Shown piece after piece: positions 36,687-44,780 of a stretch of DNA of 53,903 bases (the first letter of the stretch is position 1; each line of letters begins with the position of its first letter). The notes under the pieces are model-generated. The model made no database searches and had not been told where the DNA came from. It saw nothing but the letters and a program-made list of their open reading frames with translations. Source of the stretch: Pelagibius sp. (lineage in GTDB: Bacteria; Pseudomonadota; Alphaproteobacteria; Kiloniellales; Kiloniellaceae); contig NZ_JANQKD010000089.1 in assembly GCF_028281305.1 (NCBI RefSeq), forward strand, positions 1 through 53,903, given 5' to 3'. Made by a program: the position numbers and the translations under genes.

Positions 36687-37244
36687 TTAGGCGAGGGGTT
36701 TCCGCAGAATCAGCGCATCCACGGCCTTGCCATCGCCCAGCCCATAGTAGGCGGAACGACGCCCGACCAAAGAAAAACCGGCTGAAACGTAAAAGTTCTG
36801 CGCGCGGCGGTTGTTCTCTGCGACTTCTAGCTGAATCCGCTCTGCGCCCTGACGTTGTGCAACCGCAAGTCCCTCGGCCAGCAGCCGCCGCCCGTAACCG
36901 CGGCGGCGGCACAGGGGGACGACGCCGAAGCTGAGCAGCTCGCCGTCCGCAAAGAGCACCTGTGCGAGAAAAAACCCTATCGGCTCATCCTCTGCGTTGT
37001 GGCCCCCTGCGTTGGGAGTCGGCCCCGCCCGGGCCGCCAGCAGGGCGAAGCTGCCCGGCATCGCCAGGACCTCAGCCCAGGAGCGCAGGCTCCAGGCCGC
37101 CCCGATGTGGCCCGTTTCCTGGGGCCCCTCTTGTGATCCCACGGCACTTTCGGCGGCGCCGTCAGGCCGAAAACAGGCCGCCTGCAAGGCCGACAGCAGG
37201 GCCACATCGCAGGCCGTTGCCGGGCGAATCGAAAGGTCTGTCAT
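36687..37244 (-). CDS. rimI: Ribosomal protein S18 alanine N-acetyltransferase
   Basis: This 185-aa GNAT enzyme has the acetyl-CoA loop VVPLCRRRGYGRRLLAEGLA at about 118-137 and the RimI C-terminal pattern LEVAENNRRAQNFYVSAGFSLVGRRSAYY. It is longer than E. coli RimI (148 aa) because of extra segments at about 30-50 and 75-88. Its ATG overlaps the tsaB stop (ATGA), the standard tsaB-rimI pairing. Confidence 0.92.
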   Translation of the reverse strand: MTDLSIRPATACDVALLSALQAACFRPDGAAESAVGSQEGPQETGHIGAAWSLRSWAEVLAMPGSFALLAARAGPTPNAGGHNAEDEPIGFFLAQVLFADGELLSFGVVPLCRRRGYGRRLLAEGLAVAQRQGAERIQLEVAENNRRAQNFYVSAGFSLVGRRSAYYGLGDGKAVDALILRKPLA

Positions 37245-38038
37245 CGCCGGCGCCGCGGCTGGGTGCCGTCCGCAGAGTTGCCGCTTGGGGACCTGCGGGC
37301 AGCGGCGGGGCCGGAGACGGGGCCGGAGACGGGGCCGGAGACGGATCCGGGCGGCGTGACATCGGGTGCACGCAGATAGAGCGGCTGGGCCGAATCGGCC
37401 TCCACCGCGCCCGCCACAAGCCGCTGCGCCGCCCGCGCCGCCAGGACCCCGGCATCGCCCGGCCCGGCTGCGGCCGCCACGGCAACATCGCCGCGCCCGG
37501 CGGCAGCCAGCGCGGCGGCGGCCTGGGCCGCCGCATCGCCGGCCAGCAACAGGGGACCTGCGGGCAGCGCGGCGGACAGGCGCTCCAGGCTCAGTTCGCG
37601 CGGCCCGTCCTGCGGCTCGAGCGCCGAATCGAAACACTGCAGAAAGACGTCCGCGCGCTTGGAGTCGATGAGACTCGCCACCACACGGCCGGAGCGTTCC
37701 GCCTCGGTCGCGGCGGCGGCGGCCACTTCAAAGGACGACAGGCCCAGCAGCGGCAGACGCCGCGCCAGCGCCAGACCGCGCGCGGTCGCCAGGCCGATTC
37801 GCACGCCGGTGAAACCGCCAGGCCCCGTTGTCACGGCGATGGCATCCAGCGCGGAAAAGCCGCCGTCCCACGCGGCCATCACCTCGGCGATCATGGGCAC
37901 CAGATGTTCCGACTGACCGCGCAGCATGGGGGCAAAGCGCCGCGCGGCAACCCGACCGCCGGACCAGATCGCCGCCGAACAGGCGGCGCCCGCCGCCTCC
38001 ACGGCAAGCAGGTGGGGCGCGGCGACTTTCACCGCCAC
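37241..38038 (-). CDS. tsaB: tRNA threonylcarbamoyladenosine biosynthesis protein TsaB
   Basis: TsaB (265 aa) is the ASKHA-fold partner of TsaD in making t6A37 on tRNAs. The N-terminal HLLAVEAAGAACSAAIW, then LVPMIAEVMA and TTGPGGFTGVRIGLATARGLA (about 70-90), are diagnostic. The start is GTG at 38038. The C terminus carries a GPVS repeat from three 12-bp units, then a basic tail. Confidence 0.93.
   Translation of the reverse strand: MAVKVAAPHLLAVEAAGAACSAAIWSGGRVAARRFAPMLRGQSEHLVPMIAEVMAAWDGGFSALDAIAVTTGPGGFTGVRIGLATARGLALARRLPLLGLSSFEVAAAAATEAERSGRVVASLIDSKRADVFLQCFDSALEPQDGPRELSLERLSAALPAGPLLLAGDAAAQAAAALAAAGRGDVAVAAAAGPGDAGVLAARAAQRLVAGAVEADSAQPLYLRAPDVTPPGSVSGPVSGPVSGPAAARRSPSGNSADGTQPRRRR
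37307..37342. repeat. 12-bp tandem repeat, 3 units, inside tsaB
   Basis: Three identical GGGGCCGGAGAC units in a row encode the Gly-Pro-Val-Ser repeat near the TsaB C terminus. Confidence 0.85.
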
Positions 38039-38092
38039 CCCTGCCGGCCTACCGGCGATACGAAAGCCGTGCTACCAAGGGCCCTTCTGATT

Positions 38093-38166
38093 AAAACCCG
38101 CCTGCCAAAACCCAGCCTGCCCAAAACCAGCCTGCCCAAAACCAGCCTGCCGAGACCCAGCCCGCC
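38093..38166. repeat. 15-bp tandem repeat directly before ddpX
   Basis: About five units of CAAAACCAGCCTGCC type run straight into the ddpX ATG, in its reading frame (Gln-Asn-Gln-Pro-Ala), after an in-frame TAA at about 38091. No start codon lies inside, so they are probably untranslated. Confidence 0.8.
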
Positions 38167-38754
38167 ATGAGCCTGATCGCGATCGCTCCGCCCGCCTTCG
38201 ATGTCGACATTGATCTGGCCTACGCCACTACGGAGAACTTCACCGGAGAACCGATCTACGGACGGGCGGTTGCGCAGCTGCACCCTGAAGCCGCCACCAC
38301 CCTGACGCGCGCGATCGGGCTGGCTGCCGCCCTGGGCCTGCGCTTCAGGGTTTTCGACGCCTTCCGGCCGGTCGAGGCGCAGTGGCGGCTCTGGGAGGCC
38401 TATCCCGACCCGGAGTTCATCGCCGATCCGCAGCGTGGCTCCAACCATTCCCGCGGGATCGCCGTCGATCTGACGCTGATCGATGGGGCAAGCGGGGCGG
38501 CGCTGGATATGGGCACGCCCTTCGACGACTTTGCACCTGCTGCCCACCATGGTCATCCCGACCTCTCGGCCGAGGTCCAGCGTAACCGGGCGATCCTGCT
38601 GGGGCTGATGACTGCCGCCGGGTGGGATTGGTATCGCTATGAATGGTGGCACTACCAGCTCTTCGATTCGCGGCGCTATCCGCTGCTGTGCGACGCCGCG
38701 GCGCCGCTGCCAATGATGACGCCGGCGCCGGATCGCGAAGCCGCGGCCCAATAG
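38167..38754 (+). CDS. ddpX: D-alanyl-D-alanine dipeptidase (VanX/DdpX family)
   Basis: This 195-aa zinc peptidase hydrolyses D-Ala-D-Ala. Zinc ligands His94 and Asp101 (NHSRGIAVDLTL) and His162 with catalytic Glu159 (YEWWHYQLF) are present, as is the transition-state Arg67 (FRPVE). No signal peptide is seen, so it acts in the cytoplasm, more likely in D-Ala-D-Ala recycling than vancomycin resistance; no vanHA genes are nearby. It is divergent from tsaB. Confidence 0.9.
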   Translation: MSLIAIAPPAFDVDIDLAYATTENFTGEPIYGRAVAQLHPEAATTLTRAIGLAAALGLRFRVFDAFRPVEAQWRLWEAYPDPEFIADPQRGSNHSRGIAVDLTLIDGASGAALDMGTPFDDFAPAAHHGHPDLSAEVQRNRAILLGLMTAAGWDWYRYEWWHYQLFDSRRYPLLCDAAAPLPMMTPAPDREAAAQ

Positions 38755-38767
38755 GCCAACTGCCGCC

Positions 38768-39358
38768 TCACAGCAGCTGACAGGCCTCATCGAATTCAAG
38801 CCGCGGCGAACGCGGGAACAGCGTGTCGGGATCGCCGTGGCCGAGGTTGCACAGAAAGTTCGAGCGCCAGGGCTTGCCGGCAAAAAACTCGGCGTCGACC
38901 TTGGCCCGGTCGAAGCCCGACATCGGTCCGCAGTCCAGCCCCAGGGCGCGGGCGGCGACGATGAAGTAGGCGCCCTGCAGGCTGCCGTTGCGCCAGGCCG
39001 TCTCTTCGATCTTGGCCGCGTTGCCGGCGAACCAGGCCCGCGCGTCGGCGTGGGGAAAGAGCTTCGGCAGATGCTCGTAAAACTCCAGGTCGTAGGCGAT
39101 GATCGCCGTCGCCGGGGCCGCCATGGTCTTGTCCACATTGCCCTTGTCGAGCGCCGGCCGCAGACGTTCCTTGGCTTCCGCACTCCGAAGGAATAAAACC
39201 CGCATCGGGCTGCAATTTGCGCTTGTAGGCCCCATCTTGGCGAGGTCGTAGATGGCCTCCAGCAGCACATCGCTGATTTCCGCGTCCTTCCAGGCCGAAT
39301 GGGTTCTGGCGCTACGGAAGATTTGGTCCAGGCCCGCATCGCTCAAGATTTCATTCAC
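38768..39358 (-). CDS. Nitroreductase family protein, malonic semialdehyde reductase RutE-like
   Basis: This 196-aa FMN-dependent nitroreductase-fold protein matches RutE/HadB-type sequences: [29 protein letters not shown] at about 40-70 and [25 protein letters not shown] at about 135-160. In the Rut pyrimidine pathway RutE reduces malonic semialdehyde to 3-hydroxypropionate. No other rut gene is present, so substrate assignment is by family only. It converges on ddpX with 13 bp between. Confidence 0.85.
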   Translation of the reverse strand: MNEILSDAGLDQIFRSARTHSAWKDAEISDVLLEAIYDLAKMGPTSANCSPMRVLFLRSAEAKERLRPALDKGNVDKTMAAPATAIIAYDLEFYEHLPKLFPHADARAWFAGNAAKIEETAWRNGSLQGAYFIVAARALGLDCGPMSGFDRAKVDAEFFAGKPWRSNFLCNLGHGDPDTLFPRSPRLEFDEACQLL

Positions 39359-39625
39359 GGCTTATCCCTTTCTTAAGCTCCGAGCGCCACCCTCTACCCT
39401 TGCGGGAACCGCCCCCGCGGACGCGTCGGGCCATACCTTGGCCTCTGGGCGTCATGGGGGCAAGTCCATGGGACAGCGGTGGCTGCCGCGAGGCGGCCGA
39501 GGCCCCAGATCCGGGATGCGGAACGCCGCAGCCGCCAGCTTGCCGACCCAGACACCTTGGAAACCCCGCAAGCGTTCCCCGGCCGGCAAGGCGCCCGCCG
39601 GGGAGAGCATTAGGAGGATGCTGTC
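39359..39625. other. Divergent spacer rutE-like/deacetylase
   Basis: This 267-base spacer is GC-rich with no clear ORF or promoter. Near its right end a GCC-rich stretch (about 39580-39605) could pair. The AGGAGG at about 39612 serves the deacetylase gene. Confidence 0.35.
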
Positions 39626-40867
39626 ATGGTGGATGACATGGTGATCGCGAGAAAAGCCCAGTCGGATCCCGGCTTGCGGCCGCTGAGAACGCTGCGCGCG
39701 GCCGGCGGCCGGATGGCGCTGACCGCCGCCCTGCTTGGCATCGGCTTGCTTGCTATCGGCGTGGTGGGCGCCGCCAGCGCCCAGGAAGCCAAGCCGGCAC
39801 GCGACACGAACCTGAGCGGCATCACCCGCAGCGCCGACGGCGGGGCGGTTATCCTGATGTACCACCGCTTCGGCGAGGATCATCTGCCCTCCACCAGTGT
39901 CCGGCTGAGCCAGTTCGAAGCCCACCTCGACGAGCTGGTGAACGGCGGCTACCGCGTGCTGCCACTGCCGGAGATCGTCAGCGCCCTGCGCGAGGGGCGC
40001 GCGCTGCCGGACCGCAGCGTCGCCATCACCATCGATGACGGCGTGCGTTCGGTCTACGAGGAGGCCTGGCCGCGCCTGCGGGACCGCAATCTGCCGTTCA
40101 CCATCTTCATCTCCACCGCGCCCCTGGACCGGGGGCTGCCCGGCTATGTCTCCTGGGACGAACTGCGCGAGATGGTGCAGGGCGGCGGCGTGACGATCGG
40201 CAATCACGGCCACCGCCATTCCCACATGGTGCGCCTGAGCGCCGAGGAGCAGCGCGCCAACATCGACAAGGCCGCCGTCCGGCTGTTTGCCGAGCTGGGG
40301 GCCGCGCCGGAGATCTTCGCCTATCCCTACGGCGAGATCTCGGCCGAGTTGCGGTCTGCGGTGCGCGATGCCGGCTTCGAGGCGGCTTTCGGGCAGCACT
40401 CCGGCGCTGCCGGGCCGATGGGCGACCACCTCGCCCTGCCGCGCTTCCCCATCAACGAGGCCTATGGCGACATGGAGCGCTTCCGCCTGGTCGCCAACAC
40501 CCTGCCGCTGCCGGTGCGCGAGGTGACGCCGAACGACCTTTTCCTGCGCACGGCTTCGCAAAACCCGCCGAGCTTCGGTTTCACCGTTGCCGGTCCGATC
40601 GAGGATCTGCGCAACCTGAACTGCTTTGCCCGCGGCGACGAGCCGGCGATCACGCTGCTGGACAACCGCATCGAGCTGCGGCTGTCCCGGCCCCTGGCCG
40701 CCGGCCGGGCGCGCATCAACTGCACGCTCAGGGCCGACAACGGGCGCTGGCGCTGGTTCGGGACACAGTTCGTGGTAAGCAGCGAGGCCGCGATCGCGCC
40801 GCCGGCCCCGACGGCGGGCCCTGCTGCCGCCCCCGCTGCCGCACCTGCGACCGCTACGAGCGAGTAA
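39626..40867 (+). CDS. Exported polysaccharide deacetylase (NodB domain)
   Basis: This 413-aa protein has an N-terminal signal segment (about 30-51, ending ASA). A NodB-type deacetylase domain has TIDDG with Asp137-Asp138 and the zinc His pair His194-x3-His198 (NHGHRHSH). It probably removes acetyl groups from an envelope or extracellular polysaccharide. A C-terminal beta-rich region of about 110 residues follows and ends in a Pro/Ala-rich tail. AGGAGG eight bases before the ATG fixes the start. Its 3' end overlaps the glucosaminidase gene by 14 bp. Confidence 0.88.
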   Translation: MVDDMVIARKAQSDPGLRPLRTLRAAGGRMALTAALLGIGLLAIGVVGAASAQEAKPARDTNLSGITRSADGGAVILMYHRFGEDHLPSTSVRLSQFEAHLDELVNGGYRVLPLPEIVSALREGRALPDRSVAITIDDGVRSVYEEAWPRLRDRNLPFTIFISTAPLDRGLPGYVSWDELREMVQGGGVTIGNHGHRHSHMVRLSAEEQRANIDKAAVRLFAELGAAPEIFAYPYGEISAELRSAVRDAGFEAAFGQHSGAAGPMGDHLALPRFPINEAYGDMERFRLVANTLPLPVREVTPNDLFLRTASQNPPSFGFTVAGPIEDLRNLNCFARGDEPAITLLDNRIELRLSRPLAAGRARINCTLRADNGRWRWFGTQFVVSSEAAIAPPAPTAGPAAAPAAAPATATSE

Positions 40868-41858
40868 GCCGCTCCAGCCGCAGCCCGTCGAGGGCGCGCA
40901 GGTCGTTACGGGAGATGAGGCGCCGCAGCGCCGCCACGTAATCCGCCCCTTCCTCCGAGTACTGGGAGAGTGAGCCGGCCAGATCGATGGCATCGGCGCG
41001 CCGTCCGCCGGCGCGGGATTGCGCGCGCAGCTCGCGGAAGCGCTGGTAGGCGCGGTGGCTGTTGAGGTTGTGCAGGTAGGACCGCACACCGGTCATCAAA
41101 TCGGGAAAAGCACGCACACGGAAGTTCGCCTCGTCCACCTCCTTGGGTGCCAGGCCCGGCTGGTGCTCGCTCCAGACCCTCTGGCCGAACAGCGCATTGG
41201 CATCGCGGGCGAAGCGCGAGCGGCCCCAGCCGCTCTCCTGCGCCGCCTGGGCGAGGGCGAGGCTGGGCGGGACCTGATCGATACGGCTCAACAGGTCGGC
41301 GGCATCGCCGGGCGCCGCGCCATACCAGTCGGCCACGTGCTCCAGCCACACCGCGTCGGTGGCGCCCAGCCGGCCGGCCGCCTTGGCATCCAGCGCCGCA
41401 ATCACCTGGCCGCGGATGCGGGCGATTTCGGCATTGGCCTGCAGGACCAGCGGCAGAAGGCTGCGCAGAAACAGCGCCTTGCGCCGGTCGCTGTCCGCCA
41501 CGTCATCCATGTCCCGCGGCAGGCGGGCCACCGCCAGGCGTGGCACCGCCGCGCCACTTTGCAGGCGCGCCAGGGTGTAGCCGTTGGAGTCGAAGAAGGC
41601 GGCGAGATCGTCTGCGTTGCGCGGCGGCAAGCGGCGCAGGGCCGGCCCCTCCGCCAGCAGACCCAGTTCCTGCCAGGCCGAGGGCGGCAGCGGCTGCGCA
41701 CCCTGCCAGAGCCCGAGCACCAGAAAGACCCCAAGCGCAGCGCCCAGGACCGTCGTCCGGCCCAGCAGGCTGCGATTCACGCGCGCGCCGTGATGGAGCA
41801 GCCCAGGCTGCCATCTGCGCCAGTGCCGCAGGATCGTATCAGGCATTCGTGCCACCAT
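40854..41858 (-). CDS. Membrane-anchored Bax/FlgJ-like glucosaminidase-domain protein
   Basis: This 334-aa protein has one N-terminal membrane segment (TTVLGAALGVFLVLGLWQG, about 33-51) and a C-terminal glucosaminidase domain (SLALAQAAQESGWGRSRFARDANALFGQRVW at about 195-230, with the family Glu in QESGWG). YLHNLNSHRAYQRFRELRAQ follows. It likely cleaves peptidoglycan glycan strands in the periplasm. ATG 41858 is chosen after GAGG; an ATG at 41846 is close behind. Convergent with the deacetylase gene. Confidence 0.85.
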   Translation of the reverse strand: MVARMPDTILRHWRRWQPGLLHHGARVNRSLLGRTTVLGAALGVFLVLGLWQGAQPLPPSAWQELGLLAEGPALRRLPPRNADDLAAFFDSNGYTLARLQSGAAVPRLAVARLPRDMDDVADSDRRKALFLRSLLPLVLQANAEIARIRGQVIAALDAKAAGRLGATDAVWLEHVADWYGAAPGDAADLLSRIDQVPPSLALAQAAQESGWGRSRFARDANALFGQRVWSEHQPGLAPKEVDEANFRVRAFPDLMTGVRSYLHNLNSHRAYQRFRELRAQSRAGGRRADAIDLAGSLSQYSEEGADYVAALRRLISRNDLRALDGLRLERLTRS

Positions 41859-41972
41859 TGCCTCAAGGCCTCCCGATAGAGTGCAACGTAGCCCCGACGG
41901 CGGTGAAGATAGCGGCGCCTTCCCCAAGAATTCGTTATCGCCGGCCCGCAGGCGGCGCCGGCCAGGAAATGA

Positions 41973-42010
41973 CACAGAGCCGGAAAGCGACGAAGCTTTC
42001 CGGCTCTGTG
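41973..42010. terminator. Perfect 16-bp hairpin after nfu
   Basis: CACAGAGCCGGAAAGC and its exact complement flank a 6-base loop. It lies 69 bases past the nfu stop and upstream of the glucosaminidase gene. No T-run follows on either strand, so it may stabilise the mRNA end or act as a poor intrinsic terminator. Confidence 0.65.
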
Positions 42011-42078
42011 CGTCTGGAGAAAATGAGATCCGGCGCTGGCGCCTCTGCGGCCGTCAGGTCATCGTCAGACGACCGGGG

Positions 42079-42639
42079 TCAGACGACCGGGCGCACCTCG
42101 ACGACTTCGGGGATGTAATGCCGCAGCATGTTCTCGATGCCCATCTTCAGGGTCGCCGTCGAGCTGGGGCAGCCGGAGCAGGCGCCCTGCATGTGCAGGT
42201 AGACCACACCCTTGTCGAAACCGCGGAACACGATGTCGCCGCCGTCTTGAGCCACCGCCGGGCGCACACGGGTATCCAGCAGTTCCTTGATCTGGCTGAC
42301 GACCTCGTTGTCCTCGGCATCGCCGCTGTGACCCTCGTCACCGGCGCCGGCATCGGCATTGAGCACCGGACGGCCCGCGGTGAAGTGTTCCATGATGACG
42401 CCGAGGATCGCCGGCTTCATAAGATACCACTCGCGCTGGTCTTCCTTGGTGACGGAGACGAAATCGGTGCCGAAGAACACGCCGACGACGCCCTCGACCT
42501 CGAAGAGGCGCTCAGCCAGGGGCGAGCGGCCGGCCGAGGCAGCGTCGGGGAAATTCGCGGTTCCGCTTTCCAGCACCGCGCGCCCGGGCAGGAACTTCAA
42601 GGTCGCCGGGTTCGGCGTCTGTTCGGTTTGGATGAACAT
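42079..42639 (-). CDS. NfuA-type Fe-S cluster carrier protein
   Basis: This 186-aa protein has an N-terminal Nfu domain (MFIQTEQTPNPATLKFLPGR...VVGVFFGTDFVSVT, 1-90) and a C-terminal NifU domain with the cluster-binding Cys154-x-x-Cys157 (GACSGCPSS). It delivers [4Fe-4S] clusters to target enzymes. AAGGAG nine bases upstream supports the ATG. It follows the UspA gene on the same strand after 235 bp. Confidence 0.93.
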   Translation of the reverse strand: MFIQTEQTPNPATLKFLPGRAVLESGTANFPDAASAGRSPLAERLFEVEGVVGVFFGTDFVSVTKEDQREWYLMKPAILGVIMEHFTAGRPVLNADAGAGDEGHSGDAEDNEVVSQIKELLDTRVRPAVAQDGGDIVFRGFDKGVVYLHMQGACSGCPSSTATLKMGIENMLRHYIPEVVEVRPVV

Positions 42640-42874
42640 CGCAGATCACTCCTTGGTCTTCGCCCCAAGGCCGCGGCCATCACCATGGCCCTGCTAAACC
42701 TGTGGGTATCTGGGAGGTTTTCTCCCAATCTTGGGTTTCCGGTCTTGGCTTCAATGTGGCGCCCTCGGCCCCGGCCTTCAAGCGCTATCCACCAAATCTG
42801 ACCAAATTACTCAGGTTTTGCTTACCCTGATCGACCGGCTCTGGCAAGGGCCGGCGTTTTTGGCCCGATCCGCC

Positions 42875-43414
42875 CTAGGTCACCGCGTCGATTTCCTCGA
42901 CGGTCATGGAGTCCGGGACAACGGTTACGGGAATGTGCAGACGCCCCAGGAACTTGCCGGTCATGGCGGAAACCAGGGGTCCGGGTCCGCGCTTCTGCGT
43001 GGCGGCACCCAGAACCAGGATGGAGATGTTGGGCTCCTCGTCCAGCAGGGCCAGGAGTTCGTCCCGGCGGTCGCCTTCGCGGACATAGAGGATCGGCAGG
43101 GAGCCCGAGAGCTCGCTGACCTCGGCGGCCATGCGTTGCAGCACCTGTTCGGCCTCGGTGCGCGCCTCCTCGCGCATGATATCGCCGACCGCCATCCAGT
43201 GCTGGAACTCAGAGGGTTCCACCACGTAGAGCATGGCCACCTTGCCCCCGGTACGCCGGGCGCGGAGAGCCGCAAAACGCAGCGCCACGCGCATCTCCTC
43301 GGTCTCGTCGACCACGACCAGAAAGACCCGGTTGCTCGCTTCCCGCGATTCCTCCTGGCCCGATGTCTCCTGGCCCGGTGTTTCCTGACCCTGTGTTTCC
43401 TGCGCCTCAGACAT
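42875..43414 (-). CDS. Universal stress protein UspA family
   Basis: This 179-aa protein has a single Usp domain (RVFLVVVDETEEMRVALRFAALRARRTGGKVAMLYVVEP at about 29-67). The ATP-binding G-x2-G-x9-G-S/T-like end is LVLGAATQKRGPGPLVSAMTGKFLGRLHIPVTVV. The first 25 residues are a Gln-Glu-Thr/Ser/Pro-rich repeat made from four 15-bp units at 43353-43412. It lies between trpS and nfu on the minus strand. Confidence 0.92.
   Translation of the reverse strand: MSEAQETQGQETPGQETSGQEESREASNRVFLVVVDETEEMRVALRFAALRARRTGGKVAMLYVVEPSEFQHWMAVGDIMREEARTEAEQVLQRMAAEVSELSGSLPILYVREGDRRDELLALLDEEPNISILVLGAATQKRGPGPLVSAMTGKFLGRLHIPVTVVPDSMTVEEIDAVT
43353..43412. repeat. 15-bp tandem repeat, 4 units, at the start of the uspA-like gene
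   Basis: Units begin TCCTG on the plus strand (two nearly identical, two diverged) and encode GQETx-type pentapeptides right after the start Met. Confidence 0.8.
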
Positions 43415-43602
43415 GGCAGATCCCTCTCGCGCGGTGCCGGCACCGGGGCGCGGCCAGGCGGTCCTCGACCTGCCCGCAGCCCTCCGCGGCCCCGATCACC
43501 TGAACCCTGCCACTACCCGGCTGGGCCACGCAATCGCCGCATTTTTCCCACGATTTGGGGGAGAATTCGTCCCACTGCGCCCAGGGCCGCCTCAGAACCG
43601 CC

Positions 43603-44631
43603 TTAGGGCCGCAGAAACCCGACGATGTCATAGACCTCGGCCAGGACCGGATCGGCCAGGGCACGGGCCCGCTCGGCGCCCTCGCGCAGCACCGAATCGA
43701 CGTAGCCGGGATCATCGACCATGCGCTTCATTTCCGCGCCCATGTGGCCGAGACCGGCCACGGCCACCTCGGTCATGGCCTGTTTGAAGTCGGCGAAGCC
43801 CTTGCCCTCGAATTCCGTCACCACCTCGGCCAGGTCCCGGTTGGTGAGGGCGGCGAAGATGGTCAGCAGGTTGGCCGCCTCCGGACGTGCCTCCCGGAAT
43901 GCCGCGGTGAACTGGCCCTCCGCACCGACCACAGAGGCATCGGGCAGCAGCTCGGAATCGCTGGTTGCGCGGCGGACCTTCTTGGCCACCGCATCGGCAT
44001 CGTCGGTCATGTTGATACGCGCCGCGTCCGAAGGATCGGAGCTGCTCATCTTCTTGGTTCCGTCGCGTAGCGACATGACCCGTGTAGCAGTGCCCTGGAT
44101 CAGCGGCTCGACGATGGGAAAGAATTCGACGCCGAAGTCGTTGTTGAACTTCTGGGCGATGTCGCGGGTCAGCTCCAGGTGCTGCTTCTGGTCCTCGCCG
44201 ACCGGCACGTGGGTGCCCTTGTAGGCCAGGATGTCAGCGGCCATGAGGTTGGGATAGACGTAAAGCCCGGAGGACGCCTTTTCCCGGTTCTTGCCGGCCT
44301 TGTCCTTGAACTGGGTCATGCGGTTCAGCCAGCCCAGGCGGGTCACGCAGTTGAAGACCCAGGCCAGCTCCGCATGGGCGGCGACCTGCGACTGGTTGAA
44401 GATGATCGACTTCTCCGGATCGATGCCGGCGGCAAGATAGCCGGCGGTCACCTCGCGCGTGCGCCGCCGCAACTCCGCCGGGTCCTGCCAGACCGTGATG
44501 GCATGCAGGTCGACGACGCAGTAGATGCAGTCGTTGTCGCTCTGCAGATCCACGAACCTGCGGATCGCCCCGAGGTAGTTGCCGAGGTGAAGGTTGCCGG
44601 AGGGCTGGACGCCGGAAAAGATGCGTTTCAT
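43603..44631 (-). CDS. trpS: Tryptophanyl-tRNA synthetase
   Basis: This 342-aa class I synthetase has the HIGH-type [13 protein letters not shown] at about 10-22 and KMSKS-type [10 protein letters not shown] near 200, plus [34 protein letters not shown]. The length is normal. It follows murJ on the same strand after 149 bp. Confidence 0.96.
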   Translation of the reverse strand: MKRIFSGVQPSGNLHLGNYLGAIRRFVDLQSDNDCIYCVVDLHAITVWQDPAELRRRTREVTAGYLAAGIDPEKSIIFNQSQVAAHAELAWVFNCVTRLGWLNRMTQFKDKAGKNREKASSGLYVYPNLMAADILAYKGTHVPVGEDQKQHLELTRDIAQKFNNDFGVEFFPIVEPLIQGTATRVMSLRDGTKKMSSSDPSDAARINMTDDADAVAKKVRRATSDSELLPDASVVGAEGQFTAAFREARPEAANLLTIFAALTNRDLAEVVTEFEGKGFADFKQAMTEVAVAGLGHMGAEMKRMVDDPGYVDSVLREGAERARALADPVLAEVYDIVGFLRP

Positions 44632-44780
44632 CGCGATGGGTCTGTTCAGAAATGCCGTTCTGGAGGTGAGGCGCGGTTATCGCTGGAGCGCCGCCGGGGG
44701 TCAAGCCCGCCGAAGATGATGCGGAGCGTTCCCGACTTGTCGCGGATCGGCACCGGCCCGCTAATCGCCAGAGACCTGGA

